From Streptomyces polyasparticus (GTDB lineage: Bacteria > Actinomycetota > Actinomycetes > Streptomycetales > Streptomycetaceae), in the NCBI RefSeq assembly GCF_014493765.1, contig NZ_JACTVJ010000004.1:1-64000 (forward strand): a stretch of 64,000 bases of DNA, given 5' to 3'. The notes below the pieces were generated by a model. It ran no database searches. It was not told the origin of the DNA and worked only from the letters and a program-made list of their open reading frames with translations. Of the stretch, positions 8,270 through 16,288 are shown piece after piece (the first letter of the stretch is position 1; every line of letters begins with the position of its first letter). Position numbers and translations under genes: made by a program.

Positions 8270-8515
8270 TCAGCCGTTGAAGCAGTCGTTGCCGAAGGCC
8301 GGGTTGAGGGCACCGATCACGGAGACGGTGTTGCCACAGGCATTGACCGGCACGTGGACCGGCACCTGGACGAGGTTGCCCGAGGCGACGCCCGGCGACT
8401 TGGTGGCCTTGCCATCGGCGTGCGCGCCATCCGTGGCGGACGCGAAACCGGCACCGGCGGCGACCAGGCCACCCGCCACCATCGTGACGGCTGCAGCCTT
8501 CTTCAGGTTCTTCAC
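8270..8515 (-). CDS. Short chaplin with two cysteines
   Basis: 81 residues: a signal peptide starting VKNLKKAAAVTMVAGG, cleavage near FASA-TD, then a chaplin domain with SPGVASGNLVQVPVHVPVN, ACGN and NPAFGNDC. The two cysteines can form the intradomain disulfide typical of ChpF/G/H-type short chaplins. The GTG start at 8515 is fixed by AAGGAGG nine bases upstream; reading from the ATG at 8653 would add an implausible 46-residue extension. S. coelicolor carries only chpE at this locus as I recall, so this may be a lineage-specific neighbour. Confidence 0.92.
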   Translation of the reverse strand: MKNLKKAAAVTMVAGGLVAAGAGFASATDGAHADGKATKSPGVASGNLVQVPVHVPVNACGNTVSVIGALNPAFGNDCFNG

Positions 8516-8698
8516 TTCTGTGTCCTCCTTGCGATTGCCACGGCCAGCCGCCGCAGCATGCAAGGAGAACGGCCCACGTCCGCTCGGGATGCGCCGTACG
8601 AGGGACATCCACACGACGGTATGAATCTCAGTCCGGAACGCGACGGTCCGCAACCGTTCCCGGCGAAACGGTCCTGCCTGCGCGGACTCGGCCCCTGA

Positions 8699-9343
8699 TC
8701 AGCCGTTCAGGCCGTGCCGGACGGCCCACAGAGCCGCCTGGGTCCGGTCTGCAAGATCGAGTTTCATCAGGATGTTCGATACGTGGGTCTTGACGGTCTT
8801 CTCCGAGAGAACGAGCGCGCGAGCGATTTCCCGGTTGGACCGTCCGTCGGCGATCAGGCCGAGCACCTCGCGTTCACGCTCGGTGAGCGAACCGCCGCGC
8901 CCCTGCGCCCCGTTGCCCTCGTCCTGGGCGAGCAGCACGCCCGCCACCTCGGGCTGGAGCAGGACATGTCCCGCATGCACGGAGCGGATGGCGCCGGCGA
9001 GGGCGTCAGGGTCCACGTCCTTGTAGACGTAACCCGCGGCGCCCGCCTTGAGCGCGGGCACGACCGTGCGCTGCTCGGTGAAGCTGGTGACGATCAACAC
9101 CCGGGCGGGGTTGGCCAGTTCGCGCAGCTTGCGCAGCGCCTCGACACCGTCCATGCCGGGCATCTTGACGTCCATCAGGACGACGTCGGGCTTCAGCTCC
9201 TCGGCGCGCTCGACGCCTTCGGCGCCGTCCGAGGCCTCGCCGACCACCTCGATGTCCTCCTGGATCTCCAGGAAGGTGCGCAGTCCCCGGCGGACGACCT
9301 GGTGGTCGTCGACCAGCAGTACGCGGATCACCTTGTCAGCCAC
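8699..9343 (-). CDS. LuxR-family two-component response regulator
   Basis: 214 residues. The receiver domain (about 4-120) has the acidic pair in LLVDDHQ, the phosphoacceptor aspartate in DVVLMDVKMPG, the TSF threonine, and lysine in YVYKD. The C-terminal LuxR HTH contains SLTEREREVLGLIADGRSNREIA and KTVKTHVSNILMKL. The GTG start at 9343 follows GGAGG and overlaps the end of the kinase gene by 8 bp, so the two are translationally coupled. Its targets are unknown; the chaplin genes lie immediately downstream. Confidence 0.94.
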   Translation of the reverse strand: MADKVIRVLLVDDHQVVRRGLRTFLEIQEDIEVVGEASDGAEGVERAEELKPDVVLMDVKMPGMDGVEALRKLRELANPARVLIVTSFTEQRTVVPALKAGAAGYVYKDVDPDALAGAIRSVHAGHVLLQPEVAGVLLAQDEGNGAQGRGGSLTEREREVLGLIADGRSNREIARALVLSEKTVKTHVSNILMKLDLADRTQAALWAVRHGLNG

Positions 9344-10481
9344 CGGGCACCTCCATCTCGATCGTGGTGCCCTTGCCGGGCGCCGATTCCACCGTGAGCC
9401 GGCCGCCGACCCCGCTCGCCCGGTCCCGCATGGAGACCAGGCCGAGGTGACGCCCGGCCCGCCGGGTCTCCCGTGGTTCAAATCCCTGTCCGTCGTCGGT
9501 GATCCGAAGGACGGCTCCCTGGCCGTGCCTCTCCAGTACGACGTCCACCTGGGCGCCGCCGGAGTGGCGCAGCGCGTTGTGCAGGGCCTCCTGGGCGACG
9601 CGCAGCATGGCCTCCTCCTGCGAGGCGGGCAGGGCGCGTACGCCTTCGCAGCGGAAGGTGACCTGCGGGGCGTGCGCGCGGTCGAGCACCTGGATGTGGG
9701 TGCGCAACGTGGCGACCAGGCCGTCCTCGTCGAGCGCGGCGGGCCGCAACTCCGTGACGGCGGCGCGCAGTTCGTCGGCCGCTTCGGCGGCGAGCGCGGC
9801 CACCTGCTGGAGTTCGCCCTTGGCCCGTACGGGATCGCGGTCGATCAGCTTGGCGGCGGCCTGCGCGGTCAGACGGAGCGAGAACAGCTTCTGGCTGACC
9901 GCGTCGTGCAGTTCATGGGCGAGGCGGGTGCGTTCCTCGGCGATGGTCAGCTCGCGGCTGCGCTCGTAGAGACGGGCGTTGGTGAGGGCGATGGCGGCGT
10001 GCTGGGCGAGTATGCCGAGCAGCTCCTCGTCCTCGGCGGTGAAGCCGCAACTGCCTTCCGGCTTGGGGCAGTTCTTGTTCGCGAGGAAGAGCGCGCCCAG
10101 GGTCTCGTCGCCGTCGCGGATCGGCAGGCCCAGGAAGTCGGACATGTCGGGGTGCGCGGAGGGCCAGCCGCCGAAACGCGGGTCCTTGCGGACGTCCGCG
10201 AGCCGTTCGGCGTGCTCCTCGTGGAGCATCGCGGCGAGGATGCCGTGCTGGCGCGGCAGCGGTCCGATGGCCTTCCATTGCTCGTCGCTCACACCGTCGA
10301 CCACGAACTGCGCGAAGCCGCCGTGGTCGTCGGGCACGCCGAGCGCCGCGTACTCGGCGTCGAGCAGTTCACGGGCGGAGGCCACGATCGTCTTGAGGAC
10401 GTCGCGCACCTCCAGATGCCTGCTCATCGCCAGGAGCGCGGTGCTCACGGCGTACAGGCCGGATCGGGGGCCGTCGGTCAT
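9336..10481 (-). CDS. GAF-domain histidine kinase (NarL/DesK type)
   Basis: 381 residues, soluble. A GAF domain (about 15-170) contains VLKTIVASARELLDAEYAALGV and GLPIRDGDETLGALFLANK. The HisKA_3 box is EERTRLAHELHDAVSQKLF with the phosphoacceptor histidine. The HATPase domain has the N-box EALHNALRHS and G-boxes ITDDGQGF and HLGLVSMRDRA. The ATG at 10481 was preferred over one at 10589. It is the first gene of the kinase-regulator operon and divergent from the SDR gene. The signal is unknown. Confidence 0.94.
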   Translation of the reverse strand: MTDGPRSGLYAVSTALLAMSRHLEVRDVLKTIVASARELLDAEYAALGVPDDHGGFAQFVVDGVSDEQWKAIGPLPRQHGILAAMLHEEHAERLADVRKDPRFGGWPSAHPDMSDFLGLPIRDGDETLGALFLANKNCPKPEGSCGFTAEDEELLGILAQHAAIALTNARLYERSRELTIAEERTRLAHELHDAVSQKLFSLRLTAQAAAKLIDRDPVRAKGELQQVAALAAEAADELRAAVTELRPAALDEDGLVATLRTHIQVLDRAHAPQVTFRCEGVRALPASQEEAMLRVAQEALHNALRHSGGAQVDVVLERHGQGAVLRITDDGQGFEPRETRRAGRHLGLVSMRDRASGVGGRLTVESAPGKGTTIEMEVPGG

Positions 10482-10652
10482 GGACACACCGTACCGGCGG
10501 GTCCGAACACCCGTATCGGGCCCGGGACCTCCCCCGACTAGGACCCGGGGCGTAGTCCGAAGGACCTTGCGGGAGCGGGCCTCGCGCACGAGGCGCCGAG
10601 CGCATCCGGGTTCCTACGTTGGGGGCAGCGACATACAGAGGGGACGGTCATC

Positions 10653-11351
10653 ATGCCGGTTGCGATCATCACGGGGGCTTCCAAGGGGTTCGGCAAGGCG
10701 CTCGCCACCGCGCTCGCCGGGCGGGGCTGGGATCTGGTCGTCGACGCGCGGTCCGCGGACACGCTCGCGAAGACGGCCGAGGAGCTCGGCTCGTACGGCA
10801 CACAGGTGGTGGCGCTGCCGGGGACGGTCACCGACGCGTGGCACCGCTCGGCGCTCGTCGCCGCGGCGCGTGAGCTCGGCGGACTCGATCTGCTGGTGAA
10901 CAACGCGAGCGTGCTCGGCGCCGAACCGCTCGTACGGCTGGAACAGCACGACCTCGACGGGCTGCGCGAGGCGCTCGAGACCAATGTGGTGGCACCGCTC
11001 GGTCTGGTCCAGGAGGCGCTGCCCGCGCTGCGGGAGTCGAAGGCCGGAACGGTGATCGCGCTGAGCTCGGACGCGGCGGCCGAGGCGTACGAGACCTGGG
11101 GCGGTTACGGGGCCTCGAAGGCAGCGCTCGACCATCTGTCCGCGGTGCTCGCCGTCGAGGAACCGGACCTGCGGGTGTGGGCCGTGGACCCGGGCGACAT
11201 GCGGACCTCTCTCTACCAGGCCGCGGTGCCGCTGGACGACGACTCGGGGCGGCCCGAGCCCGGGACGGTCGTGCCCGCCTTCCTGCGGCTGCTCGACGAG
11301 CGCCCTGCCAGCGGGCGGTACGCGGCACCCGCACTCCTGGAGACGCTGTGA
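10653..11351 (+). CDS. Short-chain dehydrogenase/reductase
   Basis: 232 residues. Rossmann cofactor motif TGASKGFGKA at the N-terminus, NNAS at the fourth strand, a serine-serine in ALSSDAAAEA, and YGASK as the catalytic YxxxK. The substrate is not inferable. GAGGGGA precedes the ATG. The last bases overlap the GTG of the QueA-like gene (GTGA), so the two genes are translationally coupled, which hints at a shared task. Confidence 0.9.
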   Translation: MPVAIITGASKGFGKALATALAGRGWDLVVDARSADTLAKTAEELGSYGTQVVALPGTVTDAWHRSALVAAARELGGLDLLVNNASVLGAEPLVRLEQHDLDGLREALETNVVAPLGLVQEALPALRESKAGTVIALSSDAAAEAYETWGGYGASKAALDHLSAVLAVEEPDLRVWAVDPGDMRTSLYQAAVPLDDDSGRPEPGTVVPAFLRLLDERPASGRYAAPALLETL

Positions 11352-12433
11352 GCGTCCTGGACACGCTCAGGGTTCCCGAGGAGCTCTCGGCGCGCGAGCC
11401 CGCGGAGCAGCGCGGCCCGGGACGCGACCGGGACGCGGTGCGGCTGCTCGTCTCGCGCGGCACCGCGGTCTCGCACCACGACTTCCGTGCGCTGCCCGCC
11501 CTGCTGCGCGCCGGTGACCTCCTCGTCGTCAATACGTCACCGACGCTGGCGGCCGCGGTCGACGGCCGGACCGGCGGTGAGCGCGTGGTCGTCCACTTCT
11601 CCACGTGCGGCGACGACGGGCGCTGGGCGGTGGAGCTGCGGGACCCGGACGAGCGCGGCACCACACGGGCCAGGGCGGGCGGCCCGGGCGTGGTGACGCT
11701 CGAGGGCGGGGCCGCGCTCGTACTGGAGGAGCCGCTGGATCCCGCGGGGACCCGACTGTGGTGGGCGCGGGTGTCCGGGGCGCATGTGCCGGAGCTGCTC
11801 GGCAGGTACGGGCGGCCGATCCGCTACGCGTACACGAGGAGGGACCAGCCGCTCGCCGCGTACCAGACGGTCTTCGCGCTGCCGCAGCCCGGCGGCGCGG
11901 GGTCGGCGGAGATGCCCAGCGCGGGGCGGCCGTTCACTGCGCGGCTCGTCGCGGAGCTGGTGAGCCGCGGCGTGCAGTTCGCTCCCATCACCTTGCATAC
12001 GGGGGTGGCTTCGGCGGAGGCGCATGAACCGCCGTATCCCGAGCGGTTCGAGGTGCCCGCCGCATCGGCCCGGCTGATCAACGCGGCCAGGGCAGGGGGC
12101 GGGCGGATCATCGCCGTCGGGACCACCGGCGTACGCGCCGTGGAGTCCGCGGCCGGACCCGACGGTGTGGTGCGGCCGGCCGCGGGCTGGACGGATCTGG
12201 TGGTGACGCCGGAGCGCGGGGTGCGGGTCGTGGACGGGCTGATCACGGGGCTGCACGAGCCCGAGGCCTCGCATCTTCTGATGCTCGAGGCAATTGCGGG
12301 AAAGCCTGCGCTGGAGCGTTCTTATGCGCAGGCAGTAGAGGGGCTCTACCTCTGGCATGAGTTCGGGGACAGCCACCTCATCCTTCCGAATGACAGCTGT
12401 GACTCAACGAATTGCACTGGCAACGGTTGGTGA
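11348..12433 (+). CDS. QueA-like S-adenosylmethionine:tRNA ribosyltransferase-isomerase homologue, divergent
   Basis: 361 residues, near the length of QueA, which transfers ribosyl from SAM to preQ1 in tRNA. QueA-type landmarks are present: LLVVNTSPTLAA (QueA DLLVFNDTRV region), AAYQTVFA, and APITLHTGV. The usual AAPTAGLHFT motif has become AEMPSAGRPFT, and no other queuosine gene is nearby. It therefore belongs to the superfamily, but its activity is doubtful. The GTG start at 11348 overlaps the SDR stop by 4 bp. A hairpin terminator follows. Confidence 0.8.
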   Translation: MSVLDTLRVPEELSAREPAEQRGPGRDRDAVRLLVSRGTAVSHHDFRALPALLRAGDLLVVNTSPTLAAAVDGRTGGERVVVHFSTCGDDGRWAVELRDPDERGTTRARAGGPGVVTLEGGAALVLEEPLDPAGTRLWWARVSGAHVPELLGRYGRPIRYAYTRRDQPLAAYQTVFALPQPGGAGSAEMPSAGRPFTARLVAELVSRGVQFAPITLHTGVASAEAHEPPYPERFEVPAASARLINAARAGGGRIIAVGTTGVRAVESAAGPDGVVRPAAGWTDLVVTPERGVRVVDGLITGLHEPEASHLLMLEAIAGKPALERSYAQAVEGLYLWHEFGDSHLILPNDSCDSTNCTGNGW

Positions 12434-12483
12434 GACTGTTACGCGTTCGATGTGAGCCCGCGCATAGGACGCACGTCACGTAC

Positions 12484-12514
12484 GAGGCCCCCTAGTAGAC
12501 CCCTAGGGGGCCTC
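12484..12514 (+). terminator. Terminator after QueA-like gene
   Basis: 12-bp stem GAGGCCCCCTAG (12484-12495) pairing with 12503-12514 around a 7-base loop. Confidence 0.82.
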
Positions 12515-12599
12515 TGGGCGGCCAGAACGCACCATTCGGGACTTAGGTCCCGGCACCTGATCCACTATGCGCCTTCGTACGTCACATCATTGCCACAGA

Positions 12600-12729
12600 A
12601 TTTTGCGGCCGCTAAGAATGGCTCCCGTCGCTCGGCGCGGTGGCTCAACAGCCCCGGCGCGGAAAAGCCGGAACCAGCTTCCGGCGAGGAAAGGCGAGCG
12701 ACCCCGCTATTCGAAGAGGTCCATTCGTC
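12600..12729 (+). promoter_or_regulatory. Structured 5' leader of the transglycosylase gene
   Basis: Between the previous terminator and the ATG at 12730 lies a stretch rich in pairing segments. An outer GTCGCTCG (about 12628-12635) can pair with CGAGCGAC (about 12697-12704), enclosing CCGG/GCCGG and GGAAGC-type inner helices. Streptomyces cell-wall hydrolase genes often carry a c-di-AMP (ydaO) riboswitch in this position, but I cannot match the ydaO consensus here. I call it only a structured leader. Confidence 0.35.
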
Positions 12730-13416
12730 ATGCCCAAGCACCGCACCGCAGGCCAGTACACGCTGACCAAGAGCCAGAAGTTCTCGATGGCCGGTGTCGC
12801 CGCCCTCGGCGCCGCCGCTCTCGCGGTCTCCATCGTGCCGGGCAACGCCTCCGAGGCCTCCCAGGCCGCCACCGCGGAGATCTCCACGTCCCCCGCGGCC
12901 TTCACGGTCAACAAGGACGTCCAGGCCTCCGTCACGGCGCAGCAGGTGGCCGCCGCCAAGGATGCCGACGCCGCCGCGAAGAAGGCGAAGGCCGAGGCGG
13001 ACGCCAAGGCGAAGGCCGAGGCCGAGGCGAAGGCGAAGCAGGAGCGCGAGGAGAAGGAGGCCGCGAGCCGGGCCGCCGCCCGCAAGCCGGTCTACGCCAA
13101 CAACCTCGACGGCTGGATCCGCCAGGCCCTCGACATCATGAAGAAGGAGGGCATACCCGGTACGTACAACGGCATCTACAAGAACGTGATGCGCGAGTCG
13201 TCCGGCAACCCCAACGCCATCAACAACTGGGACATCAACGCCCAGAACGGCGTGCCCTCCATCGGTCTGCTGCAGATCATCAAGCCGACCTTCGACGCGT
13301 ACCACGTCGACGGAACCGAGCACAACCAGTACAACCCGGTCGCCAACATCGTCGCCGCGTCCAACTACGCGGCCGACCGCTACGGCTCGATCGACAACGT
13401 GAACAGCGCCTACTGA
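12730..13416 (+). CDS. Secreted SLT-type lytic transglycosylase
   Basis: 228 residues: an N-terminal signal segment (about 15-42, SMAGVAALGAAALAVSIVPGNASEA), a long Ala/Lys/Glu coiled coil (about 70-118, KAKAEAEAKAKQEREEK), and a C-terminal goose-lysozyme-like/SLT domain with the catalytic glutamate in NVMRESSGNPNAIN and the downstream SIGLLQIIKPTFDAY. It should cleave peptidoglycan outside the membrane. The ATG at 12730 was chosen because an upstream ATG at 12640 lies within the structured leader and adds residues before the signal peptide. Confidence 0.9.
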   Translation: MPKHRTAGQYTLTKSQKFSMAGVAALGAAALAVSIVPGNASEASQAATAEISTSPAAFTVNKDVQASVTAQQVAAAKDADAAAKKAKAEADAKAKAEAEAKAKQEREEKEAASRAAARKPVYANNLDGWIRQALDIMKKEGIPGTYNGIYKNVMRESSGNPNAINNWDINAQNGVPSIGLLQIIKPTFDAYHVDGTEHNQYNPVANIVAASNYAADRYGSIDNVNSAY

Positions 13417-13440
13417 GCCTGCTCACCACCTGCTCCGCAA

Positions 13441-13484
13441 CGCCGAAGGGCGGCACCCCGCGAACGGGGTGCCGCCCTTCGGCG
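13441..13484. terminator. Strong bidirectional terminator
   Basis: 20-bp perfect stem 13441-13460 with 13465-13484 around the tetraloop CGAA. It separates the convergent transglycosylase and FHA-ABC genes. Confidence 0.92.
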
Positions 13485-13498
13485 TCGTACGGGAGCGG

Positions 13499-16045
13499 TT
13501 ACTTCCGCATGACCTCGGGCTCGTGCCGGCGCAGCAGTCGCGCCACGACGAAGGCGAGCACCACGCCGATCAGGATCAGGACGCCCATGTCCATGACCCA
13601 TGTGGCGGCCTCGGGCTCCCACAGCGGGTCCTTCGAGGTGGGGTCGTCCTGGTTCGGGAACAGCTTGTTCAGGTCGACCGTGGTGCCCGACGCGGCCACC
13701 GCCCAGCGGGCCGGCATCAGGAACGAGAACTGGTTGATGCCGATCTGCCCGTTGAGCACGAAGAGGCAGCCGGTGAAGACGACCTGGATGATCGCGAACA
13801 TCACCAGGAGGGGCATGGTCTTCTCGGCGGTCTTCACCAGCGAGGAGATGACCAGGCCGAACATCATGCAGGTGAAGCCGAGGGCCATGATCGGCAGGGT
13901 CAGTTCGAGCTTGACTGAGGAACCGAGGATCAGGCCCTCGTCCGGCACCTCGCGGACACCGAAGCCGATGGCGCCCATGATCGCGCCCTGCAGGACGGTG
14001 ATCACACCGAGAACGATCACCTTCGACATCAGATACGCCGAGCGGGACAGGCCGGTGGCCCGTTCTCGCTCGTAGATCACGCGTTCCTTGATCAGCTCAC
14101 GTACGGAGTTGGCCGCCCCGGAGAAGCAGGCACCGACCGCGAGGATCAGCAGGATCGTGGGCGCGTTGGTGTTCGTGCCGCTCTTGGGATCCGCCGTGAG
14201 ACCGAAGTCCGAACTGATCAGCGTCGAGACGACGCCGAGCACCGCGGGCAGGATCACCATCAGGGCCAGGAAGCCCTTGTCCGAGACGATCACCGAGACG
14301 TAGCGGCGGATCAGCGTGATCAGCTGGGAGCCCCAGCCCTGTGGCTTGGGCGGGCGCATCTGCTGCGGCGGCGGCATGTGCACCGACTGCGCGGCGACGG
14401 CGTCGATGTCGGCGGCGTACATCTGGTAGTGCTGCGAGCCCTTCCAGCGGCCCGCCCAGTCGTAGTCGCGGTAGTTCTCGAACGCCGAGAAGACATCGGC
14501 CCAGGTGCTGTAGCCGAAGAAGTTGAGCGCTTCCTCCGGCGGACCGAAGTAGGCGACCGAACCGCCGGGCGCCATCACCAGGAGCTTGTCGCAGATCGCC
14601 AGCTCGGCGACGGAGTGCGTGACGACCAGGACCGTACGGCCGTCGTCCGCGAGACCGCGGAGCAGCTGCATCACATCGCGGTCCATGCCCGGGTCGAGGC
14701 CCGAGGTCGGCTCGTCGAGGAAGATCAGCGACGGCTTGGTGAGCAGCTCGAGGGCCACGGACACACGCTTGCGCTGACCACCCGAGAGCGAGGTGATCTT
14801 CTTGTCCTTGTGGATGTCGAGCTTGAGCTCGCGAAGCACCTCGTCGATGCGGTCCGCGCGCTCCTGGTTGCTGGTGTCCGCGGGGAAGCGCAGCTTGGCG
14901 GCGTACTTGAGCGCCGTGCGGACGGTCAGCTCCTTGTGCAGGATGTCGTCCTGCGGGACCAGACCGATGCGCTGGCGCAGCTCGGCGAACTGCTTGTACA
15001 GGTTCCGGTTGTCGTAGAGGACGTCACCCTGGTTGGCCGGGCGGTAGCCCGTGAGCGCCTTCAGGAGCGTCGACTTGCCGGAGCCGGACGGGCCGATGAC
15101 GGCGATGAGCGACTTCTCCGGGACGCCGAAGGAGACGTCCTTGAGGATCTGCTTGCCGCCGTCGACGGTGACCGTCAGATGGCGGGCCGAGAAGGAGACC
15201 TCACCGGTGTCGACGAACTCCTCGAGCTGACCGCCCACGACACGGAACGTCGAGTGACCGACGCCGACGATGTCGTTGGGGCCGAGCACCGCGGTGCCGC
15301 CCTTGGCGACCGGCATACCGTTGACATACGTGCCGTTGTGCGAGCCGAGGTCGCGGATCTCCATCCGGCCGTCGGGCGTCGCGTGGAACTCGGCGTGGTG
15401 GCGCGAGACCTGGAGGTCGGAGACGACCAGCTCGTTCTCGAGCGCACGTCCGATGCGCATCACGCGGCCGAGGGCCAGCTGGTGGAACGTGGTGGGGCTG
15501 CGGTCGCCGTAGACCGGCGGCGCCCCCGAGGAGCCGCTCTGCTGCGGGACCTGCGGCGCGGGCTGCTGCTGCCAGCCCTGCTGCTGCGGCACGCCCTGCT
15601 GCGGCGCCGGCGGCTGGTGCTGCTGCGACCAGCCGGGACCGCCCTGCTGGGGCGCGGCCCCCGGCTGCTTGCGCGCCTGGTGCTGGGCCGGGGCCTGCTG
15701 GGCGTGCTGCGCCTGCTGCGGAGCCACGGACGCAGCCGCGCCCGCACCCGTGAGGTTCAGACGCGGACCGTCCGTGGCGTTGCCCAGATGCACCGCCGAG
15801 CCCGGGCCGATCTCCATCTGATGGATCCGCTGGCCCTGGACGAACGTTCCGTTCGTCGAGCCGTGGTCCTCGATGACCCAACTGCGGCCGCCCCAGCTGA
15901 TGGTGGCGTGACGCCAGGAAACCCGCGCGTCGTCAATCGTCACATCACCGCCCGGGTCGCGTCCGAGCGTGTATGACCTGGACGGATCCAGGGTCCAGGT
16001 CCGTCCGTTCAATTCCAGTACGAGTTCCGGCACTCCATGCCCCAC
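13499..16045 (-). CDS. Twin-FHA ABC transporter, fused ATPase-permease (Rv1747-like)
   Basis: 848 residues. FHA domain 1 (about 18-95, YTLGRDPGGDVTIDDARVSWRH). A Gln/Pro/Ala-rich linker (about 105-180). FHA domain 2 (about 190-270, RIGRALENELVVSDLQVSRHH). ABC ATPase with GPSGSGKST, LSGGQRKR and LIFLDEPTSGLD. A C-terminal ABC-2 permease of about six helices. This matches the order in mycobacterial Rv1747, where Ser/Thr kinases phosphorylate threonines read by the FHA domains. The transported cargo is unknown. The GTG start at 16045 follows GGGGGA. Confidence 0.94.
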   Translation of the reverse strand: MGHGVPELVLELNGRTWTLDPSRSYTLGRDPGGDVTIDDARVSWRHATISWGGRSWVIEDHGSTNGTFVQGQRIHQMEIGPGSAVHLGNATDGPRLNLTGAGAAASVAPQQAQHAQQAPAQHQARKQPGAAPQQGGPGWSQQHQPPAPQQGVPQQQGWQQQPAPQVPQQSGSSGAPPVYGDRSPTTFHQLALGRVMRIGRALENELVVSDLQVSRHHAEFHATPDGRMEIRDLGSHNGTYVNGMPVAKGGTAVLGPNDIVGVGHSTFRVVGGQLEEFVDTGEVSFSARHLTVTVDGGKQILKDVSFGVPEKSLIAVIGPSGSGKSTLLKALTGYRPANQGDVLYDNRNLYKQFAELRQRIGLVPQDDILHKELTVRTALKYAAKLRFPADTSNQERADRIDEVLRELKLDIHKDKKITSLSGGQRKRVSVALELLTKPSLIFLDEPTSGLDPGMDRDVMQLLRGLADDGRTVLVVTHSVAELAICDKLLVMAPGGSVAYFGPPEEALNFFGYSTWADVFSAFENYRDYDWAGRWKGSQHYQMYAADIDAVAAQSVHMPPPQQMRPPKPQGWGSQLITLIRRYVSVIVSDKGFLALMVILPAVLGVVSTLISSDFGLTADPKSGTNTNAPTILLILAVGACFSGAANSVRELIKERVIYERERATGLSRSAYLMSKVIVLGVITVLQGAIMGAIGFGVREVPDEGLILGSSVKLELTLPIMALGFTCMMFGLVISSLVKTAEKTMPLLVMFAIIQVVFTGCLFVLNGQIGINQFSFLMPARWAVAASGTTVDLNKLFPNQDDPTSKDPLWEPEAATWVMDMGVLILIGVVLAFVVARLLRRHEPEVMRK

Positions 16046-16288
16046 TACGTTGTCCCCCGATTGGCCCCGTCATGGGGAGTCTAGGGATGTCGAACATCGT
16101 GGGGAACTATTTCAGGCTCAGCCCCCTGTCCGAAAGTCGGGCCTTGTGAAGAGTCCGTAGGTGCCTCATGGTTCGCCCCGTTGACGGTCCGGAAACCGCC
16201 CCGGAGAGTGGTAATCACCCATAGGTGTACGCGGATCATGCGCAACCTTCAGTTAACGGACAAAGCTCTACGGATCGGGGGACGGCCG

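Noticed and set aside
12600-12729. ydaO (c-di-AMP) riboswitch call before the transglycosylase
   Set aside because: The gene type makes it tempting, but I could not find the conserved sequence blocks, so only a structured leader is reported.
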